A stretch of 64,000 nucleotides of DNA, from NCBI RefSeq assembly GCF_900101765.1, contig NZ_LT627735.1, positions 124,001-188,000 on the forward strand, written 5' to 3'. The translations under genes were made by a program, and so were the position numbers. The notes beneath the pieces are model-generated. The model was not told the DNA's origin, did no database searches, and saw only the letters and a program-made list of their open reading frames with translations. This stretch comes from Nonlabens sp. Hel1_33_55 (GTDB taxonomy: Bacteria > Bacteroidota > Bacteroidia > Flavobacteriales > Flavobacteriaceae). Positions 16,492 through 25,091 of this stretch are shown in pieces; positions within the stretch are counted from its first letter, which is position 1; each line of letters opens with the position of its first letter.

Positions 16492-19032
16492 CTACATCGC
16501 ATCTGCAAAGAAGATGGCGTTCATCATCAATTTGTTGGTACCATACCAGAAGGCTCTAAAATTGGTATTGTCTGTGAACCCAATCACATTACCACGACCG
16601 TAGCTGTTGTGTACAAAAGGTCTAGTGTTTTTGAGCGCCTCAAGATTCGGTTTTGAAATGTAACCTGCCATTAAAGGCTCGTTCGTGTATTTGATAGGAT
16701 TGCGGTGAGAAGTACTGTCTGCCTCAACAAACATTGTCGTATTTCTAAATATAGGTAGCTGACTATCCTTATACCCAAAAGCGATAGGATGCGAGCGGTC
16801 CAGTTGGGTTTCAAAAATAGCACCGCCAATAACCTGGGCGCCGTTAAAGTCGCCTCGCTGTTCAAAAGTTACATTTTTGGCAGGATTCTCAGTGGATTTG
16901 AAAGTCATGGGTAGCATTTTGGAACTAGACATCCATCGTAGCGAATTTCCAAAACCAATAAATGTACCGCCAGCGCGTACCCAAGATTGTAGATTTTCCA
17001 TCGTGCTTTTGTCAGGAGACCCGTAAGAATTAGGAAAGATGATCGTGTTGTACTTGCTCAAATCTGCACGGCTTAGACGATCACGTTCAATTTTGGTAAT
17101 CGCGATATCATAACGCTGGTCCAACAGGTGCCAAATCTCTCCTGCATCATAAGAGTCAGTACCGTCACCTATTACCAATGCAATTTTAGGATCATTCAAT
17201 GGCACAAAAGAGTTGGATCCCAGATCAATTCCTGTGGTCAATCCGGTAGAAACGGCATCGATCACGACAGCAGTCTCGGTTTGATAGTTAGAAAGTCGTT
17301 GATGCAATTCATTCGTAGCAATAGGTTGTCTGGAAACCGGAATCATGATGGTCCCGTAATCATAGGACTTGCCGTTTAAAGTGAATGGTTGCATGGCGAC
17401 TTTGGCGATGATGTCATTATTAAGAAGGTCATTCAGCACCTTTGGAGCCATATATTCATTCCATTCCATCAGGTAGGCATAATCAGAAACGGCTAAAGCT
17501 TTTTTAGAATCTCTTGACTTGTTGATCTCAAATGAACTCTGATTCATAGTCGCGGTAACATCATCACCAGAGCCAATGTTTCCAGCATTCATGTTGTAGT
17601 CCAGGTCAAAAGCTAAAGGAAATGTCCAGGCACTAATATCATAGAAGAGGCTATCGGTAAATTGGGTGTCCTTTTGAAAAATGGCATTGATCAAGCGACT
17701 TTTCTTTTGCGATTTAGGAATGACGTAAGCATATCCTTTTTTGTATTCCTTTCCATCAACTTTGACGTCTTGATCAAGTTCTTTCAATCTTATTTCATGA
17801 CGTAGCAGAACCTCTGCAAAAGCATCTGTTTTTCCAGAATCTTTGGAATCGCCGAAAATGATGTTTCCGCTTTTTGCCTCATTGGCTGCATCTTTATAGA
17901 ATTTGGCTTGATAGTCTAAAATCTTATTTTTCATTCCGTTTGCTGCTGCGAGAGTACTCAAGGCTGCTGTAAACTGGTTGCGTATCGTAAACGGAAATGT
18001 CAATACTCCATTAACCGATTCCTGCGCATGCCCGCGAGAGCTGGCCTGCTCAAACAAAATACCAATACCACCATTCACATCAGGAAAAGTAGATCCTTTA
18101 CCATAATAGAAGTCGTCAAAACTTTCTTCGGTATAATAAAACGATCCAATTTTATCCAATGCTGCCGCGTGATAGTTACCTATTTCTTTAGTAAGATCCT
18201 GATTCATCTGCGGCGTCAACGGATTCGTTCTAGATGGAATTCCTGGCTGGAAAAAGAAGCTGGAATTGGTTCCCATCTCATGATGGTCCGTCAAGATATT
18301 AGGCATCCATTTATTGAAACTCGCGATGCGTGCTCTGGATTCTGGGAGTTGTATTGGTAACCAGTCTCGGTTCATGTCAAACCAATAATGGTTCGTTCGC
18401 CCACCAGGCCATGCCTCGTCATATTCACGATCATTACCGTCAATGGTGATGTTTTCATTTTTGTGTTGATTCACCCAACCTGCAAAACGTTGCAATCCAT
18501 CTGGATTAAAGCTAGGATCCAGTAAAACCACTGTATTGTCCAGCATTTCTTCAACATTGGTTCCTTGAGCAGCTGCTAGATAGTAAGCATAAAGTAAGGA
18601 TGCGTTAGAACCACTAGGCTCATTACCATGTATGGAGAACCCTTGATAGATAACGATAGGACCATTATTGCTGGAGTTACCGTCAATCCGATCTTGATGC
18701 GCCTGACGTAAGTTCTCAATATTGCTTTGGTTGTTCTCAGAAGTTACCGTTAGTAATATTAACGGTCGATCCTCAAAAGTTTTCCCACGATTCTCAATAG
18801 TAATCCGATCACTGGCGTCTGCAAGAGCCATCATATATTGGACTAATTTGTCGTGTGTAACGTGCCACTTTCCTGGAACGTATCCTATTACTTCTTCTGG
18901 AGTTGGAATATCAGGGTTGTAGGTAACGTCAGTTGGTAAGTAGTAATCCATTTGTGGATCGACGGTGGTTTGTGCGGTTACCGCTTTCGCGAAAGCGAAC
19001 AACACAGCAGTCAAAAGAACTATATTCTTCAT
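16492..19032 (-). CDS. Secreted M14-family zinc carboxypeptidase
   Basis: An 846-residue exported enzyme with a signal peptide ending VTAQ. The M14 domain (about residues 45-370) has the zinc site HGNEPSG (His and Glu) and the later His in TDHHEMG, substrate-binding Arg in DMNRDW, and the general-base Glu in ILFEQASS, so the catalytic set looks complete. The C-terminal part (from about residue 610: LVIGDGTDSYDAGEIW, IIFPNSYGSPD, WVRAGGTFIGFGN) resembles a class-I glutamine-amidotransferase-like flavodoxin fold often fused to such peptidases. Likely periplasmic or secreted protein degradation. The palindrome at 18983 supplies AFAKA inside the signal peptide. Confidence 0.9.
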   Translation of the reverse strand: MKNIVLLTAVLFAFAKAVTAQTTVDPQMDYYLPTDVTYNPDIPTPEEVIGYVPGKWHVTHDKLVQYMMALADASDRITIENRGKTFEDRPLILLTVTSENNQSNIENLRQAHQDRIDGNSSNNGPIVIYQGFSIHGNEPSGSNASLLYAYYLAAAQGTNVEEMLDNTVVLLDPSFNPDGLQRFAGWVNQHKNENITIDGNDREYDEAWPGGRTNHYWFDMNRDWLPIQLPESRARIASFNKWMPNILTDHHEMGTNSSFFFQPGIPSRTNPLTPQMNQDLTKEIGNYHAAALDKIGSFYYTEESFDDFYYGKGSTFPDVNGGIGILFEQASSRGHAQESVNGVLTFPFTIRNQFTAALSTLAAANGMKNKILDYQAKFYKDAANEAKSGNIIFGDSKDSGKTDAFAEVLLRHEIRLKELDQDVKVDGKEYKKGYAYVIPKSQKKSRLINAIFQKDTQFTDSLFYDISAWTFPLAFDLDYNMNAGNIGSGDDVTATMNQSSFEINKSRDSKKALAVSDYAYLMEWNEYMAPKVLNDLLNNDIIAKVAMQPFTLNGKSYDYGTIMIPVSRQPIATNELHQRLSNYQTETAVVIDAVSTGLTTGIDLGSNSFVPLNDPKIALVIGDGTDSYDAGEIWHLLDQRYDIAITKIERDRLSRADLSKYNTIIFPNSYGSPDKSTMENLQSWVRAGGTFIGFGNSLRWMSSSKMLPMTFKSTENPAKNVTFEQRGDFNGAQVIGGAIFETQLDRSHPIAFGYKDSQLPIFRNTTMFVEADSTSHRNPIKYTNEPLMAGYISKPNLEALKNTRPFVHNSYGRGNVIGFTDNTNFRAFWYGTNKLMMNAIFFADAM
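18983..18996. repeat. GCTTTCGCGAAAGC palindrome, in a signal-peptide region
   Basis: Perfect copy read as Ala-Phe-Ala-Lys-Ala in the hydrophobic part of the M14 peptidase signal peptide. Confidence 0.9.
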
Positions 19033-19055
19033 ATAATAGTATTATGGCTTTAAAG

Positions 19056-19082
19056 TAAAAAGCCTTTCACGAGGAAAGGCTT
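19056..19082 (-). terminator. Terminator of the PUR-domain gene
   Basis: AAGCCTTTC (19060-19068) pairs with GAAAGGCTT (19074-19082). On the minus strand the stem is followed by five T. Confidence 0.7.
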
Positions 19083-19102
19083 GTATTTGTGATCGTTACG
19101 AT

Positions 19103-19489
19103 TTAAATATCGTCAAAGTCAACGTTGGTAAAACTTGCAGGATGATTAGGCTCTGTGGCGTCATCTGCGGCTGGAGTTGCTGGCTCTTCTTTTTTGAAGT
19201 CCGTTTTGTGTCTCTCTGAAATGACTTCATCACCTTTTTCATTGATGATGTAATCTGTCACATCTTTCAAGGTCTCGCCGAATTCTGCAAAGTCCTCTTT
19301 GTACAAATAGATTTTGTGTTTCTTGAAGTGAAAGCTACCGTCATCGTTTGTGAATTTCTTGCTTTCAGTAATGGTAAGGTAGTAATCGTCTGCCTTTGTA
19401 GATCGTACGTCAAAGAAATAGGTGCGTCTTCCTGCACGAACCACTTTTGAGTAAATTTCTTCCTGCTCCTGATAATCTCTGTCGCTCAT
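19103..19489 (-). CDS. PUR-domain (DUF3276) nucleic-acid-binding protein
   Basis: A 128-residue cytoplasmic protein with the DUF3276/PUR-alpha-like core: EIYSKVVRAGRRTYFFDVRSTKADDYYLTITESKK followed by HKIYLYKEDFAEFGETL and an acidic C-terminal tail (DATEPNHPASFTNVDFDDI). Related PUR proteins bind single-stranded DNA and RNA, and members are nearly universal in Bacteroidota. The ATG at 19489 is preferred; an in-frame GTG at 19513 would add eight poorly conserved residues. It has its own terminator. Confidence 0.88.
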   Translation of the reverse strand: MSDRDYQEQEEIYSKVVRAGRRTYFFDVRSTKADDYYLTITESKKFTNDDGSFHFKKHKIYLYKEDFAEFGETLKDVTDYIINEKGDEVISERHKTDFKKEEPATPAADDATEPNHPASFTNVDFDDI

Positions 19490-19559
19490 GTCGGTTTTTT
19501 GGGTGTTAAGCACTCAAAAATAGGAAAAAACTTGAAAAGCTGGCTTATAATTTTACGGC

Positions 19560-21308
19560 TTACTGCTCTAGCATTTGATTTGCGTACAATTCGGCATAAT
19601 AACCGTCTTTATTCATGAGCGATTGGTGATTGCCTTCTTCTATGATTTTACCATCTTCAAGAACGATGATGAGATCAGCATTTTTAGCAGAGCTTACTCT
19701 GTGACTCACAATAATTGTGGTCGTGTCTTGCGTGACTTTTTTGAGGTTGTTGAGAATTTGTTCTTCGGTTTCTGTGTCTACGGCGCTTAAGCAGTCGTCG
19801 AACAATAATATGTTAGGATCTTTTATGATGGCTCTCGCTATGGAAACCCGTTGTTTTTGACCGCCACTTAATGTGATGCCGCGCTCGCCCAAAACCGTAT
19901 CATAACCGTTTGTAAAGTTCTTGATGTTTTTGTGTACCACCGCGTTCTTGGCAGCAGTTATGATTTCTTCATCGCTAGCATCTTTTTTTCCAAAGGCTAT
20001 GTTATTCCCAATGGTGTCAGAAAATAAGAACGCATCTTGAGGTACATACCCTATGGATTGACGTAAGTCATCAAGATTTAAATCCCTAACTGATTTACCA
20101 TCAATTTTGATAACCCCATCAGTCACATCATATAACCTGCCTATCAGTTCCAGTACTGTTGACTTACCACTACCAGTCTTACCTAAAATTGCTAATGTGC
20201 CACCGCTACGTATTTTGAAGGAAAGATTTTTGAGGGCATGAATATTAGTATCCTCATAAATAAAGTTCACATTCTCAAATTCAATGCTGCCCTGAACCGG
20301 AGTTGATTCTTCTACCAGATTTTGAATTTGAGGTTCAATGTCCAGGAATTGGTTGATACGTTTTTGAGAAGCTTCTGCCTGCTGGATCATGTTAGTCACC
20401 CAACCCAAAACCGCGACCGGCCAAGTCAACATATTAACGTAGATCAAAAATTCTGGAATGGCGCCTACTTCAATCTCTCCAGCAATCACTTGTCTACCGC
20501 CTATGTAAATCACAAGAATATTACTCAGTCCTATCAACAGTACCATCATAGGAAAAAATAGTGCCTGCACTCTCGCTAGATCGATGTTTTTATCCTTGCT
20601 ATCATTGGAAACCTGAACGAACTGAGCGCTCATTTGAGGCGCGAGATTATAGGCTTTAATAACTGAAATACCACTAAATGCCTCTTGAGAAATAGTGTTG
20701 AGGTTCGATAAATATTGCTGAACGAGCGTAGATCTTTTATGAATCTCACGGCTTACCACGTAAATAGCGACTGATAGAAAAGGCAAAGGGAGCAGCGTAT
20801 ACAAAGCTAGAGTAGGAGCAGTGTCGATCATGGCTGGTATCACCACTGCAAATAATGTTGCCATATTGATACTATACATAATCGCAGGACCCATGTACAT
20901 GCGTACTTTAGAAACATCCTCACTTATGCGGTTCATCAAATCACCAGTACGGTTTTGTTTATAAAAGCTAAGTGATAATCTCTGGTACTGCTGGTAGATG
21001 ATGTTTTTTAAATCGTATTCCAAGTGTCTGGACACGACAATGATTAATTGCCTCATCACAAAAGTCAAAATCGCTGCAAGTAATGTGGTACCTAAAATAA
21101 TACCTATATAAAGTAGAAGGTCACTTTTGACCTGTTCCAGATCAGTACGCTCGCCATTCCCATACGCATTGAGAAGGTTGATGATCTTCCCAACGTATTT
21201 AGGTAAGTAAAGTGATAGATATCTAGAGGCAATAGTGACTATAATACCAAAAATGAGCTGCCATTTATATTTGACAAATAGCCTGTTGAGCTTCTTTAAT
21301 TCCTTCAT
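19560..21308 (-). CDS. ABC exporter half-transporter (permease-ATPase fusion)
   Basis: A 582-residue protein with a six-helix ABC transmembrane domain (about residues 15-315) and an ATPase domain: Walker A LGKTGSGKST, Q-loop YVPQDAFLF, signature LSGGQKQR, Walker B ILLFDDCLSAVD and the switch His in VSHRVSSAK. The catalytic Glu after Walker B is Asp (FDD), as in the MdlA/SmdA-type subfamily, which often act as heterodimers. No partner half-transporter is adjacent. Substrate unknown; drugs or lipids are typical of the family. Confidence 0.92.
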   Translation of the reverse strand: MKELKKLNRLFVKYKWQLIFGIIVTIASRYLSLYLPKYVGKIINLLNAYGNGERTDLEQVKSDLLLYIGIILGTTLLAAILTFVMRQLIIVVSRHLEYDLKNIIYQQYQRLSLSFYKQNRTGDLMNRISEDVSKVRMYMGPAIMYSINMATLFAVVIPAMIDTAPTLALYTLLPLPFLSVAIYVVSREIHKRSTLVQQYLSNLNTISQEAFSGISVIKAYNLAPQMSAQFVQVSNDSKDKNIDLARVQALFFPMMVLLIGLSNILVIYIGGRQVIAGEIEVGAIPEFLIYVNMLTWPVAVLGWVTNMIQQAEASQKRINQFLDIEPQIQNLVEESTPVQGSIEFENVNFIYEDTNIHALKNLSFKIRSGGTLAILGKTGSGKSTVLELIGRLYDVTDGVIKIDGKSVRDLNLDDLRQSIGYVPQDAFLFSDTIGNNIAFGKKDASDEEIITAAKNAVVHKNIKNFTNGYDTVLGERGITLSGGQKQRVSIARAIIKDPNILLFDDCLSAVDTETEEQILNNLKKVTQDTTTIIVSHRVSSAKNADLIIVLEDGKIIEEGNHQSLMNKDGYYAELYANQMLEQ

Positions 21309-21386
21309 AGGTACTTGGTCGTACTATTTACTTATTAACGATTGAAAATTGGCTTTCTCCCATTGTAGTTTGGATTAAAATCAGAT

Positions 21387-21394
21387 TACTTTTG
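21387..21394 (+). promoter_or_regulatory. -7 promoter box of leucine dehydrogenase (TACTTTTG)
   Basis: TACTTTTGCATC, with TTTG at 21369-21372 only 14 nt upstream, shorter than the usual -33 spacing. Confidence 0.55.
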
Positions 21395-21417
21395 CATCGC
21401 AAAATCATATACCCTTA

Positions 21418-22533
21418 ATGGGTGATACCATGTCTGAAGACTACACTACATTAGAAAAAATCATCAATCAAGATCCTGTTTTTGGACAGTTGTCCTTCAA
21501 CGATCATGAGCAAGTTGTTTTTTGCAACGACAAAGATACAGGTTTAAAGGCCATCATAAGTATCCATAATACGGTATTGGGACCTGCTTTGGGCGGTACC
21601 AGAATGTGGAATTACGATAATGAATGGTCTGCTCTCAATGATGCGTTGCGACTTTCTCGTGGGATGACCTACAAGAGCGCGATCACAGGCCTTAATCTAG
21701 GTGGTGGCAAGGCTGTTATAATAGGTGATTCCAAGACACAGAAAACACCAGAGATGATGCGCAAGTTTGGTGAATTTGTACATAGTCTTAGTGGTAAATA
21801 TATCACTGCAGAAGATGTAGGTATGGACACTGTAGACATGGATCTAGTGCGTGAAGTCACACCTTACGTTACAGGAATCTCAGAAAATAAAGGTGGTTCT
21901 GGTAATCCTTCTCCCATCACAGCCTATGGAGTTTTCATGGGAATGAAAGCTGCTGCACAGTTTAAGTATGGTAGTGATGTGTTAGAAGATAAAGTAGTTT
22001 TTGTTGAAGGTGTAGGTCATGTGGGTGAAACACTTGTGGAGTACCTCACTCAAGAAGGTGCAAAAGTCACAATTGCAGATATCAATCGGGAACGCCTGGA
22101 AGAAGTAAGTTCAAAATATGGAGCAACGATTTATCAGGGAGCAGACCTGCATGCAGAACCTATGGATATCTATGCACCTTGCGCGCTGGGAGCTACAATT
22201 AATGACAATTCTATCACCAAGTTACAGGCTAAAATTATTGCTGGAGCAGCGAATAATCAGCTGGCAGATGAGGCAAAGCACGGCATGTTATTACAACAAC
22301 GTGGTATTGTGTATGCACCAGATTTTCTAATAAACGCCGGTGGTATTATCAATGTCTATGCAGAGTTGGAAGGCTATGACCGTTCAGAAATTATGCGCAA
22401 GACAGAAAATATCTATACCACGACCTTGGAAATTCTCAAAAAAGCTACCGCAAACAGCACCACCACGCATACTGCCGCCTTGCAAATTGCCCAGGCGCGC
22501 ATCGATGCAAGACGTGCAGAACACAACGCCTAA
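21418..22533 (+). CDS. Leu/Phe/Val/Glu-type amino acid dehydrogenase (leucine dehydrogenase)
   Basis: A 371-residue NAD-dependent enzyme that oxidatively deaminates branched-chain amino acids. Seen are the Gly-rich LGPALGGTRMWNY, the catalytic Lys regions RGMTYKSAITGLNLGGGKAVI, and the NAD-binding Rossmann loop VEGVGHVGETL, ending with DFLINAGGIINVYAE. This fits leucine dehydrogenase rather than the longer glutamate dehydrogenases. Two starts are possible: ATG at 21418 or ATG at 21430, the latter preceded by GGGTGAT. Likely a catabolic or nitrogen-balancing role; single gene. Confidence 0.9.
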   Translation: MGDTMSEDYTTLEKIINQDPVFGQLSFNDHEQVVFCNDKDTGLKAIISIHNTVLGPALGGTRMWNYDNEWSALNDALRLSRGMTYKSAITGLNLGGGKAVIIGDSKTQKTPEMMRKFGEFVHSLSGKYITAEDVGMDTVDMDLVREVTPYVTGISENKGGSGNPSPITAYGVFMGMKAAAQFKYGSDVLEDKVVFVEGVGHVGETLVEYLTQEGAKVTIADINRERLEEVSSKYGATIYQGADLHAEPMDIYAPCALGATINDNSITKLQAKIIAGAANNQLADEAKHGMLLQQRGIVYAPDFLINAGGIINVYAELEGYDRSEIMRKTENIYTTTLEILKKATANSTTTHTAALQIAQARIDARRAEHNA

Positions 22534-22560
22534 TCCCATTATTAGTATTATTTTTGCTCT

Positions 22561-22585
22561 CCTCAATCAGTAATTTGTATTGAGG
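22561..22585 (+). terminator. Hairpin after leucine dehydrogenase
   Basis: CCTCAAT (22561-22567) pairs with ATTGAGG (22579-22585), but no T-run follows, so termination is uncertain. Confidence 0.35.
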
Positions 22586-22599
22586 ATAATGATAATTAC

Positions 22600-22613
22600 G
22601 CTTTCGCGAAAGC
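22600..22613. repeat. GCTTTCGCGAAAGC palindrome, intergenic
   Basis: Perfect copy 66 bp after the leucine dehydrogenase stop and 42 bp before nusB. Confidence 0.9.
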
Positions 22614-22655
22614 TGACTAACCACCAGCCGCGTTGCACTTATAAAATTCGTTCTT

Positions 22656-23594
22656 ATGCTTACCCGTAGACATTTGCGCATCAAGGTCATGCAGGCCGTT
22701 TTTGTCTTTCAGAGACAACGTCCCGATGATCTCAAGGAACTCGAGAAATTCCTTAATGGTAGTATGACGCAAACCTTTGTTTTGTTTCTGTACATGTTGC
22801 AGCTACTGGTAAAAATCCACGAACTGGCAGAGCAGCGTTTCAAACTTGCCCAAGAGCGATTTACAGGATCTGAAGCGGTCAAAAACCCGAGCCGTGCGCT
22901 TATCGAGAACAAAGTGCTCATCGAACTATCCAAAAGTCCAGCACTTAAAGAAGCCCTTAAAAAACGCAAACTCAACCCATGGCATCTTGATTCCAAATAC
23001 GTGGAGCGACTTTATGAGCAAATTGTTGGAGACAAGATTTTTGTCATGTATGCCAGTGAGGAAAGTGACAGCATTAAAAAGGATCAGAATTTTGTCAACG
23101 CGATTTTTTCTGAAATCATTGCGCCAGATGATGAGTTGATGAGCTATCTAGAAGACGCTAATATTACCTGGATGGATGATTATCCACTTGTGAATACAGA
23201 AATCATCAAGTTTGTTAGAAAGATTAAGGTCAATAAAGAAATCAAGCTACCAGAATTAATTAAGGATAGCGAGGACATCAAGTTTGCAATGGATCTTTTT
23301 AGAAGAACCGTGTTGAATCATGACCAACTCTGGAATAGGTTAGAAGGCAAGACACCTAATTGGGATTCTGAACGTATCGCACAGATTGATGGTGTCATGA
23401 TCATGATGGCACAGTGTGAGTTTTTATATTTCCCAAGCATTCCCGTAAAGGCATCGTTGAACGAATATCTTGAAATTTCAAAAGATTACAGTTCGCCAAA
23501 AAGCCGCATATTCATCAATGGTATTCTGGACAACTTGTTAAAACAGTTCCAAAAAGACGATATGATCAACAAAGTAGGTCGCGGCACCATGTAA
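22656..23594 (+). CDS. nusB: Transcription antitermination factor NusB (long form)
   Basis: A 312-residue protein, about twice the E. coli NusB length. It opens with MLTRRHLRIKVMQAVFVFQ, the NusB RNA-binding N-terminus, continues with a long helical insertion, and ends with the conserved NusB core ERIAQIDGVMIMMAQCEFLYFPSIPVKASLNEYLEISKDYSSPKSRIFINGILDNLL. The enlarged form is the normal one in Bacteroidota. It binds boxA RNA with NusE/S10 and supports rRNA antitermination. It leads the DUF1573-yajC group 69 bp downstream, although a separate promoter lies in between. Confidence 0.92.
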   Translation: MLTRRHLRIKVMQAVFVFQRQRPDDLKELEKFLNGSMTQTFVLFLYMLQLLVKIHELAEQRFKLAQERFTGSEAVKNPSRALIENKVLIELSKSPALKEALKKRKLNPWHLDSKYVERLYEQIVGDKIFVMYASEESDSIKKDQNFVNAIFSEIIAPDDELMSYLEDANITWMDDYPLVNTEIIKFVRKIKVNKEIKLPELIKDSEDIKFAMDLFRRTVLNHDQLWNRLEGKTPNWDSERIAQIDGVMIMMAQCEFLYFPSIPVKASLNEYLEISKDYSSPKSRIFINGILDNLLKQFQKDDMINKVGRGTM

Positions 23595-23615
23595 CGGAAC
23601 GATTTTTGTCGTTGT

Positions 23616-23642
23616 TGATCCACAAGCATTTATTATCTTTGA
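23616..23642 (+). promoter_or_regulatory. Promoter of the DUF1573-yajC unit (TTG-16-TATCTTTG)
   Basis: TATCTTTG at 23635-23642, with TTG at 23616-23618 (16 nt spacing) or at 23613-23615 (19 nt). The start codon follows 21 nt later. Confidence 0.7.
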
Positions 23643-23663
23643 ACGCTTTTAAAAATTAAAAAA

Positions 23664-24128
23664 ATGAAGAAAATAGTTTTATTATTCGCAGCTGTTGCTG
23701 CCGTTTCACTTACTAGCTGTAATGAGTCTGCATCTGCAAAGATCGATGAGGCTAATCTTACTGCCGCTGCAAACCGCGAGTCAGTTGAAGCTAATTATCC
23801 GGTCATGTCTTTTGACGAGTCAGAATATGATTTTGGAACCGTAAATGAAGGTACCGTTGTTGAGAAAGAATACAAATTTAAAAATACAGGAACTTCTCCA
23901 TTGATCATTGTCAATGCAAAGGGAAGCTGTGGTTGTACTGTTCCTACATGGACTAAAGAACCAGTAGCTCCAGGAGAAGAAGGATCTTTATTGGTAAAAT
24001 TCAATACTAGTGGTAAGCCTAACGCGCAGAGCAAGTCGGTAACTATTACTACCAACACTGAAGCTGGTACTGAGGTTATCGTTATCAAAGGTTTCGTTAC
24101 TGGAAAGTCCAGCGCACCTAACGCTTAA
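23664..24128 (+). CDS. DUF1573 lipoprotein
   Basis: A 154-residue exported protein with a lipoprotein signal (LTSC, Cys19) and an Ig-like DUF1573 domain: FDFGTVNEGTVVEKEYKFKNTGTSPLIIVNAKGSCGCTVP is the family signature in pieces (FGTV, FKNTG, GSCGCTVP), with SVTITTNTE near the end. The domain resembles ASH-type beta-sandwich modules. Function unknown; common in Bacteroidota envelopes. It is followed 8 bp later by yajC, implying cotranscription. Confidence 0.88.
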   Translation: MKKIVLLFAAVAAVSLTSCNESASAKIDEANLTAAANRESVEANYPVMSFDESEYDFGTVNEGTVVEKEYKFKNTGTSPLIIVNAKGSCGCTVPTWTKEPVAPGEEGSLLVKFNTSGKPNAQSKSVTITTNTEAGTEVIVIKGFVTGKSSAPNA

Positions 24129-24136
24129 TTCCCTTT

Positions 24137-24430
24137 ATGGATCAGTTTATAGCATTTGCACCTTACGTAGGTATCGCCCTGATATTTTATTTTCTAATAA
24201 TCAGACCGCAATCCAAGCGTCGCAAAGAAGAAAAACAATTTGCAGAATCTCTTAAAGTAGGTGATCGAGTTATTACGACCAGTGGTATCCACGGTAAAGT
24301 AAACCAGATCAACGGCGACAAGGGAACTGTAATGATTGAAACTGGAGCTGGAAAAATGCTTTTTGAAAGAACAGCCATTTCGGTAGAATTGACTAAAAAG
24401 CTTAACACTCCAACGGAAGTCAAGAAATAA
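24137..24430 (+). CDS. yajC: Preprotein translocase accessory subunit YajC
   Basis: A 97-residue protein with one N-terminal membrane helix (FAPYVGIALIFYFLIIRPQ, about residues 6-24) ending in the diagnostic IIRPQSKRRKE, then a small soluble domain with GDRVITTSGIHGKV. Part of the SecDF-YajC holo-translocon. It directly follows the DUF1573 gene and is followed by a strong terminator. Confidence 0.95.
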   Translation: MDQFIAFAPYVGIALIFYFLIIRPQSKRRKEEKQFAESLKVGDRVITTSGIHGKVNQINGDKGTVMIETGAGKMLFERTAISVELTKKLNTPTEVKK

Positions 24431-24454
24431 ATTACAATTTAAAATACTATAAAG

Positions 24455-24479
24455 CCCTTGAGAGATCAAGGGTTTTTTT
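24455..24479 (+). terminator. yajC terminator
   Basis: CCCTTGA-GAGA-TCAAGGG hairpin followed by seven T. Confidence 0.9.
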
Positions 24480-24487
24480 GTGGCCTC

Positions 24488-24979
24488 TTAAGAATGCACA
24501 AGCATTCCCGGCAACTCCTTCCAACTACCATCTTCCGCGGTATTTTTCAAAGCAACGTTGCGTTGTTCCAACAATCGTGTCATATACCTTTTCAGGAAAA
24601 GGATATCGGCGAGATGGCCTAGAAATCCTAGTGGTGAGTCGTAATCAAAAATATCTTTCATTGTGGTGATGCCATATCCATCTTCAGAAAAATGATGTTC
24701 GTGTCGGAATCGTTTGAAGGCACCACTAACCATTTCATCAGCAAAAAAATGATGTGGTTGAACGTCCGTAATTAAACTGGTGAGTTTCTGTTTGATCCCA
24801 AAGTGTACCGCTTGCCAGGTAACAGTTTCACCTTCTTCTACAAGTCCACTAGTTCTACCTGCAATCGCTTTTTCGCTGGTGTGCTGCAAGGAACTTTGAT
24901 GGAGATCGATACTGCGGGAAAGATCAAATACCACCTGAATAGGAGCTTTAATCTTAGTAGTTAGAACTATAACTGGCAT
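24488..24979 (-). CDS. SRPBCC-fold protein
   Basis: A 163-residue cytoplasmic protein with the START/polyketide-cyclase-like SRPBCC pattern: an opening strand TTKIKAPIQVVFDLSRSIDLHQSS, then GETVTWQAVHFG, FRHEHHF and a long C-terminal helix (DILFLKRYMTRLLEQRNVALK). Such proteins form a hydrophobic cavity for small molecules, but no ligand or reaction can be named. Relatives are sometimes labelled cell-division inhibitors on weak grounds. It converges on yajC and overlaps nothing. Confidence 0.8.
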   Translation of the reverse strand: MPVIVLTTKIKAPIQVVFDLSRSIDLHQSSLQHTSEKAIAGRTSGLVEEGETVTWQAVHFGIKQKLTSLITDVQPHHFFADEMVSGAFKRFRHEHHFSEDGYGITTMKDIFDYDSPLGFLGHLADILFLKRYMTRLLEQRNVALKNTAEDGSWKELPGMLVHS

Positions 24980-25066
24980 GAAAGCTTTTTGTAAAGATAG
25001 ACTTCAAAATCTGAGAAGGTCGCAATCGGTTTCGTAAAAAATCAAGGAGCAGTTGTGCGCATTTAT

Positions 25067-25074
25067 TACATTTG
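25067..25074 (+). promoter_or_regulatory. -7 promoter box of the GlgE operon (TACATTTG)
   Basis: TACATTTG lies 17 nt before the GlgE ATG at 25092. No well-spaced -33 TTG. Confidence 0.5.
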
Positions 25075-25091
25075 GATAAACCTTTCCATCC

